Positions 1 through 8,966 of a DNA stretch of 64,000 nucleotides are shown piece after piece; position 1 is the first letter of the stretch; each line of letters begins with the position of its first letter. The notes under the pieces are model-generated. The model worked only from the letters and a program-made list of their open reading frames with translations, was not told where the DNA came from and did not search any database. The translations under genes were made by a program, and so were the position numbers. Source of the DNA: Erythrobacter sp. SCSIO 43205 (GTDB lineage: Bacteria > Pseudomonadota > Alphaproteobacteria > Sphingomonadales > Sphingomonadaceae); the NCBI RefSeq assembly GCF_019904235.1, contig NZ_CP063202.1, positions 1,302,001 to 1,366,000 of the forward strand, in the 5' to 3' direction.

Positions 1-665
1 TCATGGTCGAGATTGTCGCACACGAACTGGCGCGCACATCGGAAGATGCGCTCGACAACCTCAATGCATTGCGGGCGAAATCCGTCCCTGAAGATGTCAG
101 AACCAGAATCGAAAGCCTGCGATCGGCCATGAAAAGCATCTCGAAAAGGCTCCGGGTTCTCGACCCGCTTAGCGTATCGGGACGGCAGGCGCCCGAACGG
201 TTCGCGCTTGACGAACTCATTCGCGAAACGCTCGACGCGCATGAAACCCAGTTCGCGCGCCACGATATCTCGGTCGACATCGAGCTGGGCGACGCGCCAG
301 TTCGGATCAAGGCGGTCAAAGGGATGGTCGTCCAGGTTCTGGAGAACCTGATTTCGAATTCGGTCTACTGGCTCGACCTTGAGAAACAGCAAAGTGCTGA
401 ATTTGCCCCAAAGATTTCGATCAGTCTCGATGACCTGACATCGACGATCTATTTCAAGGACAATGGGCCCGGCATTCATCCTGCCAATGCAGAGGACATT
501 TTCGATATGTTCTTCTCGCTCAAGGAGACGCGAAAACGTCGGGGCCTTGGCCTCTACATCGCGCGCAAGTGTGCGACATTCAACGGCGGCGCGCTTGAAC
601 TCGACCTCGAAGAGGAGAACCCAAATGGCCGATACAACCGATTTATATATACTGTGACTTCATAG
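1..665 (+). CDS. Sensor histidine kinase, C-terminal part (5' end outside window)
   Basis: The reading frame is open to the left edge, so only the last 220 or so residues are seen. They contain an H-box (VAHELART, candidate phospho-accepting His just inside the window), then a GHKL ATPase domain with an N-box (ENLISNSVYW), a G1 box (DNGPGI), an F-box (DIFDMFFSLK) and a G2 box (RRGLGLYIAR). This is the catalytic core of a two-component kinase; the sensing part lies upstream. The stop is 8 bases before the next gene, which carries a receiver domain, so the two are probably co-transcribed partners. The signal sensed cannot be seen. That it is a kinase is well supported by the motifs; the partnership is inferred from position. 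Confidence 0.85.
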   Translation, partial: MVEIVAHELARTSEDALDNLNALRAKSVPEDVRTRIESLRSAMKSISKRLRVLDPLSVSGRQAPERFALDELIRETLDAHETQFARHDISVDIELGDAPVRIKAVKGMVVQVLENLISNSVYWLDLEKQQSAEFAPKISISLDDLTSTIYFKDNGPGIHPANAEDIFDMFFSLKETRKRRGLGLYIARKCATFNGGALELDLEEENPNGRYNRFIYTVTS

Positions 666-673
666 CGCACATC

Positions 674-2584
674 ATGATTGCTGACCTTCTCGAGAATTGC
701 GGTATTCGCACCGTCTTGATCGTCGACGATGGCTACGATGAAGCTCCACGGCTAGCTGATCTCGGAGCCACCAACCCCGATTGGGCCACATTCTTCGACG
801 ATTTGACCGAGGATGACGAGGGAGCGATTGCGCAGGCGTTTCCGGGGTTCGATCTCGACGACGCGGACGATTACTCAAAGGACGAAGCCTTCCTGCAGGT
901 CGTTTGGGCTCTAAAGGATGAGATTTCAGACCAAGCGACAGCGCATATTCTTGAAACGTACGAGCACGACCAGCAAGCCATGTCGAGATTCCTTACGGAG
1001 ATAGAAGGCGTATTTGCTGGCTATGGCCTTGAGGTTGCGCGCGCAGGACGCGATTTTGTCCCACACTCGGCCGACGCAGATCTAATTCTGATAGACCTCT
1101 TTCTTGGCGCGCAACAGGCCGATGATGATATGTCGCGTTCGATCGCTGGCCTAAAAGAGGTTCTCGAAAACAGGGCCGATAGCCCACCCGCGATCATCCT
1201 AATGTCTAGCCATCGAGGCATCGGTCAAAAGCGCGGGCGCTTTCGAGACGAAGCTGGCGTATTCGCCTCAGGTTTCCGGGCTATCAGTAAGGACAAGTTA
1301 CGAGATACCCCGCGGCGGGACCAGATATTGCTTGAGCTTGCTCGCCACCGAGCAGATTCGCTCAAGCTCAGCTCATTCCTGCAGACCTGGCGGGTTGGAA
1401 TGGAGCAAGCGGTCAACGCAACCTCAGCCGACTTGCGGCGGCTCGATCTGGAAGACATAGCACAACTGCAATCCCTTCTTCTCGACGATGAGCAAGAACC
1501 AAGAAGCAGCTATATGCTCGATCTTGTTGATAGGCTGCTCGTGCATGAACTCGAGGGTATTGGGCCCATTATCACGGCTGCCAGGGCGCTCGATCGAATG
1601 GACAGCAGCCATCATCCGCCCAACACCATGGGGGACAACAAGGACAATCTTAACCTCATCTACAAGACGCTCTTCGTGCACCCAAATCGGCGGAGACTCG
1701 ACGCCAAGGACGGCTTTCCGGTTCGTTTTGGCGACATCATCGCTCTCAAACCGAATGCCGCTGCGCCGCGCGGAAGCATTTTTTCCGGCAATGCGGATTC
1801 GGTATTCCTGGTCGCAACGCCTGCGTGCGACCTGGTGCGTGACCCTCCTGCCGCGAAGGAAGCATTGCTGGTCGAGGGGGAGTGCCTCGCGATCGACGCC
1901 GCTGCCTATGATCCGAGGACACCTGATACGACAATCGTCATCAAGCGTGGAAACCAGAAGTACGGCGTCAAATGGAAGATGAAGAATCTCAAAACGCTGA
2001 CCAGTACACGCCTTGAGAATTTGCTTGCAAAGGATGACGTGATCATTGCCGGCAGGTTGCGGACCGATCATGCCGCACAGCTGCAACAATCGATGTTGAG
2101 TGGTACCGGTCGCCTCGGTGTGATGGCCGCGATGCCAACTAACTATCCCATAAAAGCGACAATTCTCCTACCTAATGCCGAGCGTACTCTGGTAGCCTTG
2201 CCCGAGAGCCTCCGAGGTATGTGCGTTGTAGGCCGGGCGAATAACAACAAAGCTGCCCGCATTGGCTTCGACAGCAGCCAGCTACATGACTTCGCCGATG
2301 CATTACGCGAATTTGAACAGACAACCCACGAACGAAGTCAGGAAAAACTTCGCGGAATGCTTGAACCTGACCGGCTCAACATCTTGTTTGCTGACGGATT
2401 CCAAATCGACCTCACCAAGGCCATGGGTAAAGGAGTCGAGTTAAAGCTGAAGACAGCCACGGACGAGGAGTTCAAACCTGGCAAGGTGTTTTACGGGGTC
2501 GACGCGACGTTGTCTGTCACCGACCCCAAGGCGCTTCAATCGATTGGCCTCGTCTTTGAAATATCAGAGAAGTTGCAAGCTTGA
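674..2584 (+). CDS. Large receiver-domain protein (response-regulator-like), 636 aa
   Basis: The N-terminus has receiver landmarks: paired acidic residues after the first strand (Asp18, Asp19), a phospho-acceptor candidate Asp141 in LILIDLFLG, Ser178/Ser179 after a hydrophobic strand, and Lys206 in AISKDK. Roughly 95 residues are inserted between strand 1 and the rest of the receiver, which is unusual. The remaining 400 or so residues match no domain I recognise and show no DNA-binding helix-turn-helix. A Cys-containing segment (ATPACDLVRDPP, about residue 380) precedes a mixed alpha/beta region. It follows the kinase by 8 bases, so phosphotransfer from it is inferred. The output could be enzymatic or protein-binding. 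Function unknown. Confidence 0.75.
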   Translation: MIADLLENCGIRTVLIVDDGYDEAPRLADLGATNPDWATFFDDLTEDDEGAIAQAFPGFDLDDADDYSKDEAFLQVVWALKDEISDQATAHILETYEHDQQAMSRFLTEIEGVFAGYGLEVARAGRDFVPHSADADLILIDLFLGAQQADDDMSRSIAGLKEVLENRADSPPAIILMSSHRGIGQKRGRFRDEAGVFASGFRAISKDKLRDTPRRDQILLELARHRADSLKLSSFLQTWRVGMEQAVNATSADLRRLDLEDIAQLQSLLLDDEQEPRSSYMLDLVDRLLVHELEGIGPIITAARALDRMDSSHHPPNTMGDNKDNLNLIYKTLFVHPNRRRLDAKDGFPVRFGDIIALKPNAAAPRGSIFSGNADSVFLVATPACDLVRDPPAAKEALLVEGECLAIDAAAYDPRTPDTTIVIKRGNQKYGVKWKMKNLKTLTSTRLENLLAKDDVIIAGRLRTDHAAQLQQSMLSGTGRLGVMAAMPTNYPIKATILLPNAERTLVALPESLRGMCVVGRANNNKAARIGFDSSQLHDFADALREFEQTTHERSQEKLRGMLEPDRLNILFADGFQIDLTKAMGKGVELKLKTATDEEFKPGKVFYGVDATLSVTDPKALQSIGLVFEISEKLQA

Positions 2585-2676
2585 GCTCGCATTGAGACGC
2601 AAGCGCGTCGCGACCTAGAAACACTGTCAATGATGCGCCAATTCGTTTGAATGGTGGCTGCACGTTTCTTTCATCC

Positions 2677-2697
2677 GGAAGCGGAATGTCCGCTTCC
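2677..2697. other. Perfect hairpin between convergent genes
   Basis: GGAAGCGG, a 5-base loop, then CCGCTTCC: eight perfectly paired bases in the gap between the receiver protein and the repressor gene, which converge here. There is no clean run of T on either side, so it is a weak candidate for a bidirectional terminator. It may instead be a dispersed palindromic repeat; only this copy was noticed in the window. Confidence 0.45.
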
Positions 2698-2714
2698 CGC
2701 CCCAGACCTTACCG

Positions 2715-3350
2715 TCAAAGAGCTCTCCCAAACCAGATGACTCGCCCGACAACATGGACATCTGCCCGGTCCATATCGTGCCATGTGGGGTAGGCGGGAT
2801 TGTCGCTAGCGATCGTGACCTGTTTGCCGCCAGGTTTGATAGCAATACGCTTTACCACCAGAGCTTCGTCTGCACGCAGCACGTAAATTCCATCACGGAG
2901 CTTTGAACCGTGGTCGGATGCATCCACAAGAACCTCGTCGCCATCGCTGAGTGTCGGCTCCATCGAGTCACCCATAACTCCGACGATCGACAGGCTTGCG
3001 CTTTTTGCCGCCGTCAATCTTCGTAGCCAGCGCTCATCAAAACCGAACCGCGTCTGCGCGCTTTCGCTCTCGGCAATGGCGCCAAATCCGGCTGATGCTT
3101 CAACCTCGAGAACAGGAATCTCAACCATCCCGTCTGAGACCGGGTTCGCCGGCCCTCCCAGGGTCTGCTCATCAACCCCAAAGAAGCAAGCCAATGTCTT
3201 CCGATCTTCATCGTCGAGGATCTTTGGCGAGCCACGCTTAATGAATTGCTGGATGTAACTCGGGTTACGGCCGAGGAGCCTTGAGATCGAGGCGTAGCCG
3301 TATCCACCCTGAATAATAAGGCGGTCGAGCTCTTCTCTGACATTTACCAT
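2715..3350 (-). CDS. XRE/S24-type transcriptional repressor (LexA/CI-like)
   Basis: The protein has an N-terminal helix-turn-helix (about residues 17-40, ASISRLLGRNPSYIQQFIKRG) and a C-terminal S24 peptidase domain. The catalytic pair is visible: Ser129 in GDSMEPTL and Lys167 in VVKRI. A potential self-cleavage Ala-Gly bond lies at residues 87-88 (EASAGFG). Members of this family keep phage and conjugative elements quiet and are inactivated by RecA-stimulated autocleavage after DNA damage, as SetR does in the SXT element. The position beside the transfer region and opposite a small DNA-binding gene fits a master repressor of this element. It probably binds the TCCTA dyads in its own upstream region. 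Confidence 0.88.
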   Translation of the reverse strand: MVNVREELDRLIIQGGYGYASISRLLGRNPSYIQQFIKRGSPKILDDEDRKTLACFFGVDEQTLGGPANPVSDGMVEIPVLEVEASAGFGAIAESESAQTRFGFDERWLRRLTAAKSASLSIVGVMGDSMEPTLSDGDEVLVDASDHGSKLRDGIYVLRADEALVVKRIAIKPGGKQVTIASDNPAYPTWHDMDRADVHVVGRVIWFGRAL

Positions 3351-3370
3351 CAGCTTGGTCCTTTGGATGC

Positions 3371-3415
3371 AATCTAGGATTTTTTCCTAGATTCGCGGAA
3401 ATCATCCTAGTAGGA
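3371..3415. promoter_or_regulatory. Operator cluster in divergent control region
   Basis: Two dyads built on the same half-site lie between the divergent repressor and small DNA-binding genes. The first is AATCTAGGA, 5 T, TCCTAGATT (3371-3393); the second is TCCTA-G-TAGGA (3405-3415). A further exact TCCTAGATT lies at 3544-3552, inside the next gene. Repeated operators around divergent promoters are the classic arrangement for CI/LexA-type repressors. The repressor at 2715-3350 is the obvious candidate to bind here; that assignment is inferred. Confidence 0.65.
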
Positions 3416-3460
3416 ACATAACAAGAACACAAGCGAAATACGAGTCGGAGCAGTTTGGAA

Positions 3461-3694
3461 ATGAGTTTGCTTGAACGGATCGAGAAGCATCTGAAAGAAA
3501 ACCATATTTCTGCAACTCGCTTCGGTAGGCGCGCTGTTGGTGATCCTAGATTTGTCCTCGACCTACGAATGGGACGAAGGCCACGCCGCAGAACGATCGA
3601 ACGGCTGGATGCTTATCTCGCGTCATGCGAAAACGCCGGCGCCAAACCATGCGTCGGTGACTGCAAAAACGCCTTTCGTTCAAGGAAGAGGTAG
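3461..3694 (+). CDS. Small putative DNA-binding protein
   Basis: A 77-residue basic protein. The segment around residues 20-45 (TRFGRRAVGDPRFVLDLRMG) has the shape of a short helix-turn-helix seen in small alphaproteobacterial proteins, followed by an Arg-rich stretch and a Cys-containing tail. The ATG at 3461 is preferred over an in-frame TTG six bases earlier because CGGAG sits 10 bases before it. It is divergent from the S24 repressor and shares the operator region, so it may be the opposing regulator of the switch. The regulatory role is inferred from position and composition. Confidence 0.6.
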   Translation: MSLLERIEKHLKENHISATRFGRRAVGDPRFVLDLRMGRRPRRRTIERLDAYLASCENAGAKPCVGDCKNAFRSRKR

Positions 3695-3803
3695 CAGTAG
3701 TCACACGGTTCATCGCCCGACTATTGTGATGCTCGGTCAATTGCTGCATTTTCAGGGCAATAGAGGAGAGGGGGCTTCGGTTTCCGCGAAAGGACACTGA
3801 CCT

Positions 3804-4013
3804 ATGAGCAATTACGATAAATCCCCGCCAGAGAGCAAAGGCGATTGGGAAGGCTTTCGCGAAATCGATCGCGCCATCTCTGAGAACCGACGGGCAGAAT
3901 ATCGTTGGAGAAAGGCCTGGGCCGACCCTTGGGAGCGTCGCGCACTGCTACTTACTGCTCTCCTAGTGACCGCTTTTATCATTTATGTCGTCGTTTACGA
4001 TGGCTTGATCTGA
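3804..4013 (+). CDS. Small single-span membrane protein, function unknown
   Basis: This 69-residue protein has a charged N-terminal half (many Glu, Arg, Lys and Trp) and one C-terminal membrane helix (LLLTALLVTAFIIYVVVY). AAAGGA lies shortly before the ATG. It ends one base from the stop of traG on the other strand, so the two genes converge. No family recognised. Length and codon use are consistent with a real gene, but nothing in it points to a role. Confidence 0.5.
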   Translation: MSNYDKSPPESKGDWEGFREIDRAISENRRAEYRWRKAWADPWERRALLLTALLVTAFIIYVVVYDGLI

Positions 4014-4014
4014 T

Positions 4015-6717
4015 CTACCACTTCTTCACATTATCGGCAGCCTCAGGGGATGCTCCTCGTGCATCCCGTGTCGTCCGATCAAGTCTTCCCTTTCTTTGTT
4101 CGATGCTTCGAGAGCCCTCATTTTGACGCCGGTTGACTTCGCCTGCGATGTCTTCTCTGCCGTCTGACGGATCTCCGAGAGAGTTTGGCACGCCGCCAAG
4201 GCGAACAGAACCGCGCACGCCGCTCGCGCCTCTTGTATTGGGCTGAGCCACTGGCGCTGCATCAGGCAACACCAATTCGCTCGCAATCTCATCATTGAGG
4301 CCCTCAGCGTAGCTTTCCACAAAACGCGCTTGCAGCTGTTGCCCTCGCGCGCTCATCTGGAAGTCGATGTCATCAAAGCGGACTTGACCGTAATAGTCGC
4401 GGTTGCCTTCAATTTCCGCCATGCCCCATTCGCGGTAGGCTTGGCTGAGGTTAAGAGTTCCCGCAGCATTGGCGCTTTCATACCAGCTGGCCTGGCTCTC
4501 GAGCCGATTGGCGATCTCTTTTGCGCGGCGTGCCTCAATTGTGTAGCTATTCGCTTCCGTCAGCGATGTTGTGATACCCGCTGCGCTACTCGAGACGAGC
4601 GCTTCTGAGCTTGAGCTGGTTTCTCGGAAAAAGCCTTCTCTCGAACTTGACCAATTCTGGCTTTCGGAAATCTGGCTGAGCGCACTTTCGATGCGCGAGC
4701 GATCTTCCGAGGCGATCCCGATATCGCTGTCCGTCCAGCTCTGATTTCTCCCACCCTTAATTCCGCCAGAACCACTGAATACGTCACCTTCTGCCTTTGC
4801 TCCCACCCCCGCATCGCCATTCAGGAACCACGAGACCGTGATGTCGTCCGATGCTCGGCGCGACAGACCAAACTGCCGCTGCAAGGTGTTGGACGCGTTG
4901 TCGAGCTCACTGAATGTTCTTCCAATGCTGTCGTTGGTTGACGTTCCGCTGACCGTCTCGTTGGAGCGTGATCGCGTATAGGCATCGCGCAGTTCGCTGA
5001 AGCGCGTGACCGCCGAACTGGTCGATTGCTGGGCGAGGTTCGAGAAAGTCTCGCTCTGGCTGCGGCTCTCGCTCGCCAATGTCGACAGCCTGCTCGAGAA
5101 ATCCTGTCCAAGCGTGGGTGTGAAAGGATAGCTGGAGGTCGGAACGGTCGCGAACTCCGCCTGCGGGAATCCGGTTGTCTGTGTTCCGCTCTCGCCGATC
5201 CCTCTCGTCTGTGCAGCGCCATACGCGATGTTTGGCGCGAGACTGCCTTGAGCGAACTGGCGCGAGAACACGCTCGAATTGTCGAGATTGGTATTGCCGA
5301 GCGAGACATTGCCCGTGCTGGCCTCACGCGCCGCCTCTTCGGCTGCATTCTGGCTAGGGTTAAGGTAGCTCGTCGCCTGGCCCGAGATCGCCATCGCACC
5401 GCGCGCGACGCCGCCGGCAAGGAAAGGTATCGAGGCGACGAGATAGCCTGCGAGGATACCGATATCATTGTTGACGTCGGTCATCCCCGAGAAGGTCGCG
5501 AGCGTGAGCCCGCTCGCGCCGCCGGCTGCCGCAACATCGCCTGCGCCTTTGAGCATCAGGATCATGTGCAGGATGACGAAAAGCGGTCCCCAGGCGGCAA
5601 GGTAGAAGAAGCCCGTGACATAGCCTCTCAGCGCGATCGGTCCGGTTCTTGGCATGAGGAACAGCGGAAAAAGCACCGGGAAGAGCGCGTAGAAAACGAC
5701 CGTCAGCACGACGTTGAGGATCGGCACCCACTTCATCGCGTTGTGCGCGATCGAGGAATAGGTTCGTTCGGTTTGGATATCAGCGCGGGTCTGCGCAAAC
5801 ACATCGACGCTCGATGTGCCGCTCGCTCCGGCAAAGCCATGCATCGCCTGGTTCATCGCGTTGATGGTTAGGACCTGGCGAAAGATGCTGCTCGCATCCT
5901 TCGAGATGCCGGTGAGATATTGGTAGGCCACCGGTAGATCGGCGATCAGCTTGGCCTTGGCCAGCGCTTCGGTCTGTTTGGGATAGAGCTGGCGTCCGGC
6001 AACGAGCGTCATGTCGTCGATCATCCCCGCCCACTGGTTCGAGAGCGCTGTGTAGGCTTCGCGGCAGGTGACGATCGATGCCGAGACGCTGTCATCGGTT
6101 TCGCGGGTGAGGAACTTCTGCGCGCGAGCCGCGCTCCCGGGCGCAATGGTCGCCCAGATGTCATTGCTCTCGGACAGCTCTTTCATCGAATAGCGACCGA
6201 GCAGCAGGTCGTAGAACACGCATTGGCGGACATGTTCGTCGAAATTGGCGGCGAACTCGGGATCGGCGATGCGCAGGGAGCGTGTCGCTTCGAGCAGGCG
6301 CGCGCCGTAGATCATGCCGTTCTTAGAATAATTGAGATCGTCGGGAAGACCGAACACCGCCTCGGCGGAGCGCGTCAAGTAGTCGCCCGCCTGGCTGGTG
6401 AAGCTCGCCATCAGCGCGAGACCCAGCGGGACGTTGGCAACCGTGGCGGGAGCAAGGCTCGGATTGACGCGGTCGGTGACCTGCACGTCCATCCGCGGCA
6501 CCATCAGGCACATGTAGATCAGCGTCGCGCCAAGGAACCAGTTGAGCCAGGCACGCCAGTTCTGGTTGAACGCGACCACGATGACCGCGAGCGCGAACCC
6601 CATGACAAGGGCAACCTGGATCAGGCTCTTGTATCCGCCTGCACCTGTCCATGAGGCGACGGCGTTGAGGACATTGACGATGTACTCGCCGCCGCCGGTG
6701 GTGAAGATCTCGACCAT
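4015..6717 (-). CDS. traG: F-type conjugation protein TraG (mating-pair stabilisation)
   Basis: This 900-residue inner-membrane protein has several N-terminal membrane spans (about 30-75, then a group around 330-440 including VVFYALFPVLFPLFLM) and a long, Ser/Gln-rich periplasmic C-terminal half with coiled-coil character. This is the layout of TraG of the F family, whose N-terminal part is needed for pilus assembly and whose C-terminal part acts in mating-pair stabilisation and entry exclusion. It is the last gene of the transfer operon, 10 bases after traH. The C-terminal half is repetitive and poorly conserved in this family, so recognition rests on the N-terminal part and gene order. Confidence 0.9.
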   Translation of the reverse strand: MVEIFTTGGGEYIVNVLNAVASWTGAGGYKSLIQVALVMGFALAVIVVAFNQNWRAWLNWFLGATLIYMCLMVPRMDVQVTDRVNPSLAPATVANVPLGLALMASFTSQAGDYLTRSAEAVFGLPDDLNYSKNGMIYGARLLEATRSLRIADPEFAANFDEHVRQCVFYDLLLGRYSMKELSESNDIWATIAPGSAARAQKFLTRETDDSVSASIVTCREAYTALSNQWAGMIDDMTLVAGRQLYPKQTEALAKAKLIADLPVAYQYLTGISKDASSIFRQVLTINAMNQAMHGFAGASGTSSVDVFAQTRADIQTERTYSSIAHNAMKWVPILNVVLTVVFYALFPVLFPLFLMPRTGPIALRGYVTGFFYLAAWGPLFVILHMILMLKGAGDVAAAGGASGLTLATFSGMTDVNNDIGILAGYLVASIPFLAGGVARGAMAISGQATSYLNPSQNAAEEAAREASTGNVSLGNTNLDNSSVFSRQFAQGSLAPNIAYGAAQTRGIGESGTQTTGFPQAEFATVPTSSYPFTPTLGQDFSSRLSTLASESRSQSETFSNLAQQSTSSAVTRFSELRDAYTRSRSNETVSGTSTNDSIGRTFSELDNASNTLQRQFGLSRRASDDITVSWFLNGDAGVGAKAEGDVFSGSGGIKGGRNQSWTDSDIGIASEDRSRIESALSQISESQNWSSSREGFFRETSSSSEALVSSSAAGITTSLTEANSYTIEARRAKEIANRLESQASWYESANAAGTLNLSQAYREWGMAEIEGNRDYYGQVRFDDIDFQMSARGQQLQARFVESYAEGLNDEIASELVLPDAAPVAQPNTRGASGVRGSVRLGGVPNSLGDPSDGREDIAGEVNRRQNEGSRSIEQRKGRLDRTTRDARGASPEAADNVKKW

Positions 6718-6727
6718 GGTGCTCGCC

Positions 6728-8164
6728 TCAAGGAATGATCGAGCGCGACTGGAGCCCGCGCGACCAATCGAGCGCGGCGGACATCGAAGGTGACATCGAG
6801 GCAGCGAGCGCGTTCTCGATCATCGCGGTCTTCTCGATGATCTGCATGATCGCCGAGACCTTGGCCTGTCCGGTGGCCTGCCGCTGGACGAGACCAGAGC
6901 GCACCTCGGCGACCTGGCCGCGCCAGATTGCAAGCTTGGCTTCGTCGGCGGCGATGAAGCTCGCCATCGAGCGCCCGGCTTCCGACACAATGCGGTCGAG
7001 GATTGCATATAGGAGGTCGATACTGGCGATCTCGGCGAGCGTGTCGCGATCGTCGGTGGGCATGCCGCGACCATAAGCGGCCTCGACCGTGAGGATCTTG
7101 TACAAGGGGACCGAGGCGACCTGCAGCAGTTCCTTCTCTGCATTCCCGATCGCGGTATCGGTGCGGATTGCATCGACCATGTTGCCGATGAGGAGCGCGA
7201 CGCGCGGGCGGATGGCCTTGGCGTTGGAAAGACTCATCTGCTCGAATGTAGGATTGAGGCAGAGATCGGTCTCGTCGCAGCGAAACACGCGCACGGTCTG
7301 GCCCTGTGTCCCGTCGAGCAGCGCGCTCACCAGAGTTGAGGACGCATCGCCCGCAAAAGGAACAAACTTGCCTGCCTCGTCGTCCTTGGGCGGCACGTAG
7401 ATCACCGTGCCGATGAGCGTCATCGCGTATTCGGCAAGCTCGCGGTCGAATGTCCCGCCGGGATTGAAGAAGGCGCTCTTTTTGAGGACGTGCCAGGTGT
7501 AGTTGCGGGCTACACCCGGATTGATGTCGGCGTAGTCGGTACCGGCGCCCTCGTTGGTCGAAGCGCGCTGGCCGCGTGTGCCGCAGCCGTGCTTGGCCGC
7601 GGCATAGTCGGTGAAGATGCCTTCGGAATTGCCGATCGCTTCGCAGATCGCCTTGTCGGCGAGATCGCCTTTGGGCCAGAGGCCTCCGACCAGCCCCTGC
7701 GCCATTTCGCAGGAGTTGATCGACAGGTTGTTCATGAGCTGAGCCTTCTGGCTGAACTCCTGCATGATCTTGTTGCACTCGGGACAGACGGTATCGATCG
7801 CAAGACTGAAGGCGAACCCGACCGCGTTGTTCGCCACGGCTTTCAAGAGCGCGACCATCTCGCTTGCATTGATGAAGGAAAAAGAGCCGGCGAAGATATC
7901 TATCCCGCCGCAGCCGGCGCGGGCTCGAGGGAGTTGAAGATTGGCGATATTGGTCGTCTTCTGCGGGAAGCGCGTCCAGACATTGCCGAGGCTGTAATAG
8001 CCCGCCGACTGGCCTTCGAAGGCGGTCGGGCCGGTTACATTGGCCGCAGCGCCCATGTCGTCCATGAATCGGTCCATGCTGTCGCCGACATTGGCGGCGA
8101 CAGGTGAGGTGACCATGCTGGCAGCGGCGAGGGTCAGCGCCGCATTGCGAATGCTAGAAATCAT
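6728..8164 (-). CDS. traH: Conjugal pilus assembly protein TraH
   Basis: The 478-residue protein has an N-terminal signal peptide and the conserved early segment of the TraH family (GYYSLGNVWTRFP, then a GCGGIDIF block around residue 85). TraH is a periplasmic or outer-membrane-associated F-type factor for pilus extension, working with TraF, TraW, TraU and TrbI. Its start overlaps the end of traF by 11 bases, indicating translational coupling. The length matches the family. Confidence 0.93.
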   Translation of the reverse strand: MISSIRNAALTLAAASMVTSPVAANVGDSMDRFMDDMGAAANVTGPTAFEGQSAGYYSLGNVWTRFPQKTTNIANLQLPRARAGCGGIDIFAGSFSFINASEMVALLKAVANNAVGFAFSLAIDTVCPECNKIMQEFSQKAQLMNNLSINSCEMAQGLVGGLWPKGDLADKAICEAIGNSEGIFTDYAAAKHGCGTRGQRASTNEGAGTDYADINPGVARNYTWHVLKKSAFFNPGGTFDRELAEYAMTLIGTVIYVPPKDDEAGKFVPFAGDASSTLVSALLDGTQGQTVRVFRCDETDLCLNPTFEQMSLSNAKAIRPRVALLIGNMVDAIRTDTAIGNAEKELLQVASVPLYKILTVEAAYGRGMPTDDRDTLAEIASIDLLYAILDRIVSEAGRSMASFIAADEAKLAIWRGQVAEVRSGLVQRQATGQAKVSAIMQIIEKTAMIENALAASMSPSMSAALDWSRGLQSRSIIP

Positions 8165-8966
8165 GTCCGGCTTCCTTCGAGGTGAGGAGGTAGATGCGGT
8201 CCTGGAGCTCGTCGGCCGAGAGCACGCCGTAACCGATCGGGATCGGTCGCTTGGTCACGCTGTCCCACAGCACAAGCGCCGGGGTGGCCTTGCCTTCAAG
8301 ACCGAGCCTGGCGCGCTGGTTGGTCTCGACGCGGTAGTGGGGAAAGTGTCGCGAGGGACCGCCATCGGTCGAAATCGCGCGAACCGTAATGCGCCAGCGG
8401 TCGGCGACGCCTTTGACGATCGGGCTCATCACTTCGCACGGCCCGCAGGTGGCGCTGAAGAAATAGAACAGGCCGTAGCGCTGCGACAGCCGTGCCATGA
8501 CGTTGTCGCGCTCGGCGCTGCGGGCATCCTGCCACTGCTTCTTGGCGACCGCTCCGACCGGGCGTTCGAGCGTGTAGTCGAGTTCCGGGTCCTGCCAGAT
8601 CGCGCGTTGCCAGACGTCGGAGAACAGCGAGGCGCGGTCGAGCTGCGCGCGCTGGAAACGGATATAGGCCGCGACATTGGCTTCGGTCGGATAGAGGATC
8701 GCGCGTGCTTTCAACTCGCGCAGCTCGGACGTGATCGCGTCGAGTTCTTGGCTGGCCGGGACCGGTTCGACCTCGGATTTTTGCGGCTCTTCTTCAGGAA
8801 CGGGTTTGACGCAGTAGAACCAGTAACCGAGCTTGCGCTCTTTGCAATAGAGTGCGTCGGCCGCGGTGGTCGATGGAGTGTCTTGCCGCTCCTGGCTATA
8901 GGCCGAGGTCACGGGAAGGGCAGTCAGGCCCAGGGCCAGCGCCGCCATGCGATAGAGATGGGTCAT
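8154..8966 (-). CDS. traF: Conjugal pilus assembly protein TraF (thioredoxin-like)
   Basis: A signal peptide is followed by a 245-residue periplasmic part with a thioredoxin fold. A CGPC motif is present at residues 174-177, so redox activity is plausible; TraF proteins differ in whether they keep this motif. TraF helps fold or assemble pilus components in the F family, and its substrates here would include the Cys-rich TraN and TraU encoded next to it. The ATG overlaps the traN stop (ATGA). Family assignment is firm; the redox role is inferred from the motif. Confidence 0.92.
   Translation of the reverse strand: MTHLYRMAALALGLTALPVTSAYSQERQDTPSTTAADALYCKERKLGYWFYCVKPVPEEEPQKSEVEPVPASQELDAITSELRELKARAILYPTEANVAAYIRFQRAQLDRASLFSDVWQRAIWQDPELDYTLERPVGAVAKKQWQDARSAERDNVMARLSQRYGLFYFFSATCGPCEVMSPIVKGVADRWRITVRAISTDGGPSRHFPHYRVETNQRARLGLEGKATPALVLWDSVTKRPIPIGYGVLSADELQDRIYLLTSKEAGHDF

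Noticed and set aside
5026..5871. Long open frame (281 codons) antisense to traG
   Set aside because: Arg/Ala-rich composition, no motif, and traG on the other strand is a clear family member; frames of this kind are common in GC-rich DNA.
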